The notes under the pieces: model-generated
Seen by the model: only the letters and a program-made list of their open reading frames with translations
What the model was told of the DNA's origin: nothing
Database searches by the model: none
Source: a bacterium
GTDB taxonomy: Bacteria > Armatimonadota > HRBIN16
Length of the DNA stretch: 6,484 nucleotides
Assembly (NCBI GenBank): GCA_025057335.1
Contig: JANWXG010000154.1
Location: forward strand, 1-6,484
Direction: 5' to 3'
Translations under genes and position numbers: made by a program
Shown here: positions 5,947 to 6,484 of the stretch, in pieces
Layout: each line of letters starts with the position of its first letter
Numbering within the stretch: the first letter of the stretch is position 1

Positions 5947-6484
5947 CTATTCGTGTTCAGGTGCTTTGCCCTGCTGCGTCGGCTGCACCATCTCCACGAC
6001 CCGCTTGCCGTCATGTTCCACCCACACGCCGCAGGGACCGCCTCCTTCGCTGATGCCCAGCTCCACCACCGTGCCGTCCATGCGCAACACGGGATGGTAG
6101 AACTGCGCAATCTTCTGGGCGTCGCCGACCGCATAGTGTCCGATGAGCGCACGGCGGAAGCGGTCGCGCGAGCGGTTGGGGTAGCTGCCGTGTACCAGCG
6201 AGCCATTGAAGAACAGCACGTCTCCCGGCTCCATGATGACAGGCACGATGGGCATATCCTTGGGCACAGGCACAGTGATGTCCGTAAAGCTCTGAGTAGT
6301 GTCAGCGGGGATGGTGCACAGGATAGGCAGGTCTTGCGTGCCTGGCACCACCATGAGGCAACCGTTCTCCTCATCGCAGGGGTCCAGCGCCATCCAGGCG
6401 GCGATGCAGGTGCCTGGTTGCACGCGCAGGTAGAAGTTATCCTGATGCAGCGCCTGTCCCCGCGCGCCCGGCGGTTTGAAGTAG
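5947..6484 (-). CDS. Phytanoyl-CoA dioxygenase (PhyH) family protein, N-terminus beyond the window
   Basis: The frame runs from the right edge to TAG at 5949-5947, giving about 179 residues; the N-terminal part is outside. It belongs to the Fe(II)/2-oxoglutarate dioxygenases of the PhyH family, which hydroxylate small molecules, with substrates mostly unknown in bacteria. The iron triad is visible: His and Asp in LHQDNFYLRVQPG (His codon 6445-6447, Asp codon 6439-6441) and the distal His in GSLVHGSYPNRS (codon 6190-6192). An Arg in the following FRRAL is the likely 2-oxoglutarate anchor. Family phrases ALDPCDEENGCLMVVPGTQ and EPGDVLFFNGSLVHG lie between. A GTG at 6423 could be mistaken for the start, but it lies downstream of the HxD motif, so the frame must extend right. 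It faces the pil operon and is probably an independent unit. Confidence 0.92.
   Translation of the reverse strand, partial: YFKPPGARGQALHQDNFYLRVQPGTCIAAWMALDPCDEENGCLMVVPGTQDLPILCTIPADTTQSFTDITVPVPKDMPIVPVIMEPGDVLFFNGSLVHGSYPNRSRDRFRRALIGHYAVGDAQKIAQFYHPVLRMDGTVVELGISEGGGPCGVWVEHDGKRVVEMVQPTQQGKAPEHE

Noticed and set aside
5181..6374. Open frame of 397 codons on the - strand across the dioxygenase and pilC
   Set aside because: It is the antisense of pilC joined to an alternate frame of the dioxygenase through the REP-like doublet; it has no family motif, while both overlapped genes have clear ones.

Overview
The window carries the engine of a type IV pilus, plus two edge fragments. In order on the + strand: the C-terminal end of an outer-membrane secretin (131-499), an extension ATPase PilB (715-2439), an HDOD-domain signalling protein (2468-3343), a retraction ATPase PilT (3361-4584) and the inner-membrane platform protein PilC (4605-5822). 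The last four are closely packed (gaps of 28, 17 and 20 bases, each gene with its own Shine-Dalgarno). They read as one operon, preceded by an untranslated region of about 215 bases rich in inverted repeats. A convergent gene on the - strand (5947-6484, cut by the right edge) encodes a phytanoyl-CoA dioxygenase-like Fe(II)/2-oxoglutarate enzyme. Between the convergent genes lies a pair of C/G-rich hairpins that are inverted copies of each other, a REP-like doublet that probably also ends transcription.

Organism: a diderm bacterium (it has a secretin), moderately GC-rich by eye. The mix of a pilB-HDOD-pilT-pilC block, a PhyH-family dioxygenase and dispersed 'cccccgacttcagtcggggg' hairpins reminds me of Armatimonadota or a similar environmental lineage. 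This is an impression from memory, not a demonstrated placement.

Left edge (1-130): the secretin frame is closed by a TAG at 98-100 and has no secretin-like sequence upstream in any frame. The opposite strand of the same stretch has an open frame that reads like a tetratricopeptide repeat. This looks like a junction near 125-131 between a TPR-gene fragment and a secretin missing its N-terminal part. It may be a true rearrangement or an assembly chimera.

How the genes work together: PilB powers pilin polymerisation through PilC, PilT powers depolymerisation, and the secretin is the outer-membrane exit. The HDOD protein between the two motors is a likely regulator. PilB begins with a GspE_N/MshEN-type domain, a fold that binds cyclic-di-GMP in some relatives. 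Pilins and the alignment proteins PilM/N/O are not in the window. I found no wholly new system. The points most worth checking are the left-edge junction, the structured pilB leader, the HDOD gene inside the motor operon and the REP-like doublet.
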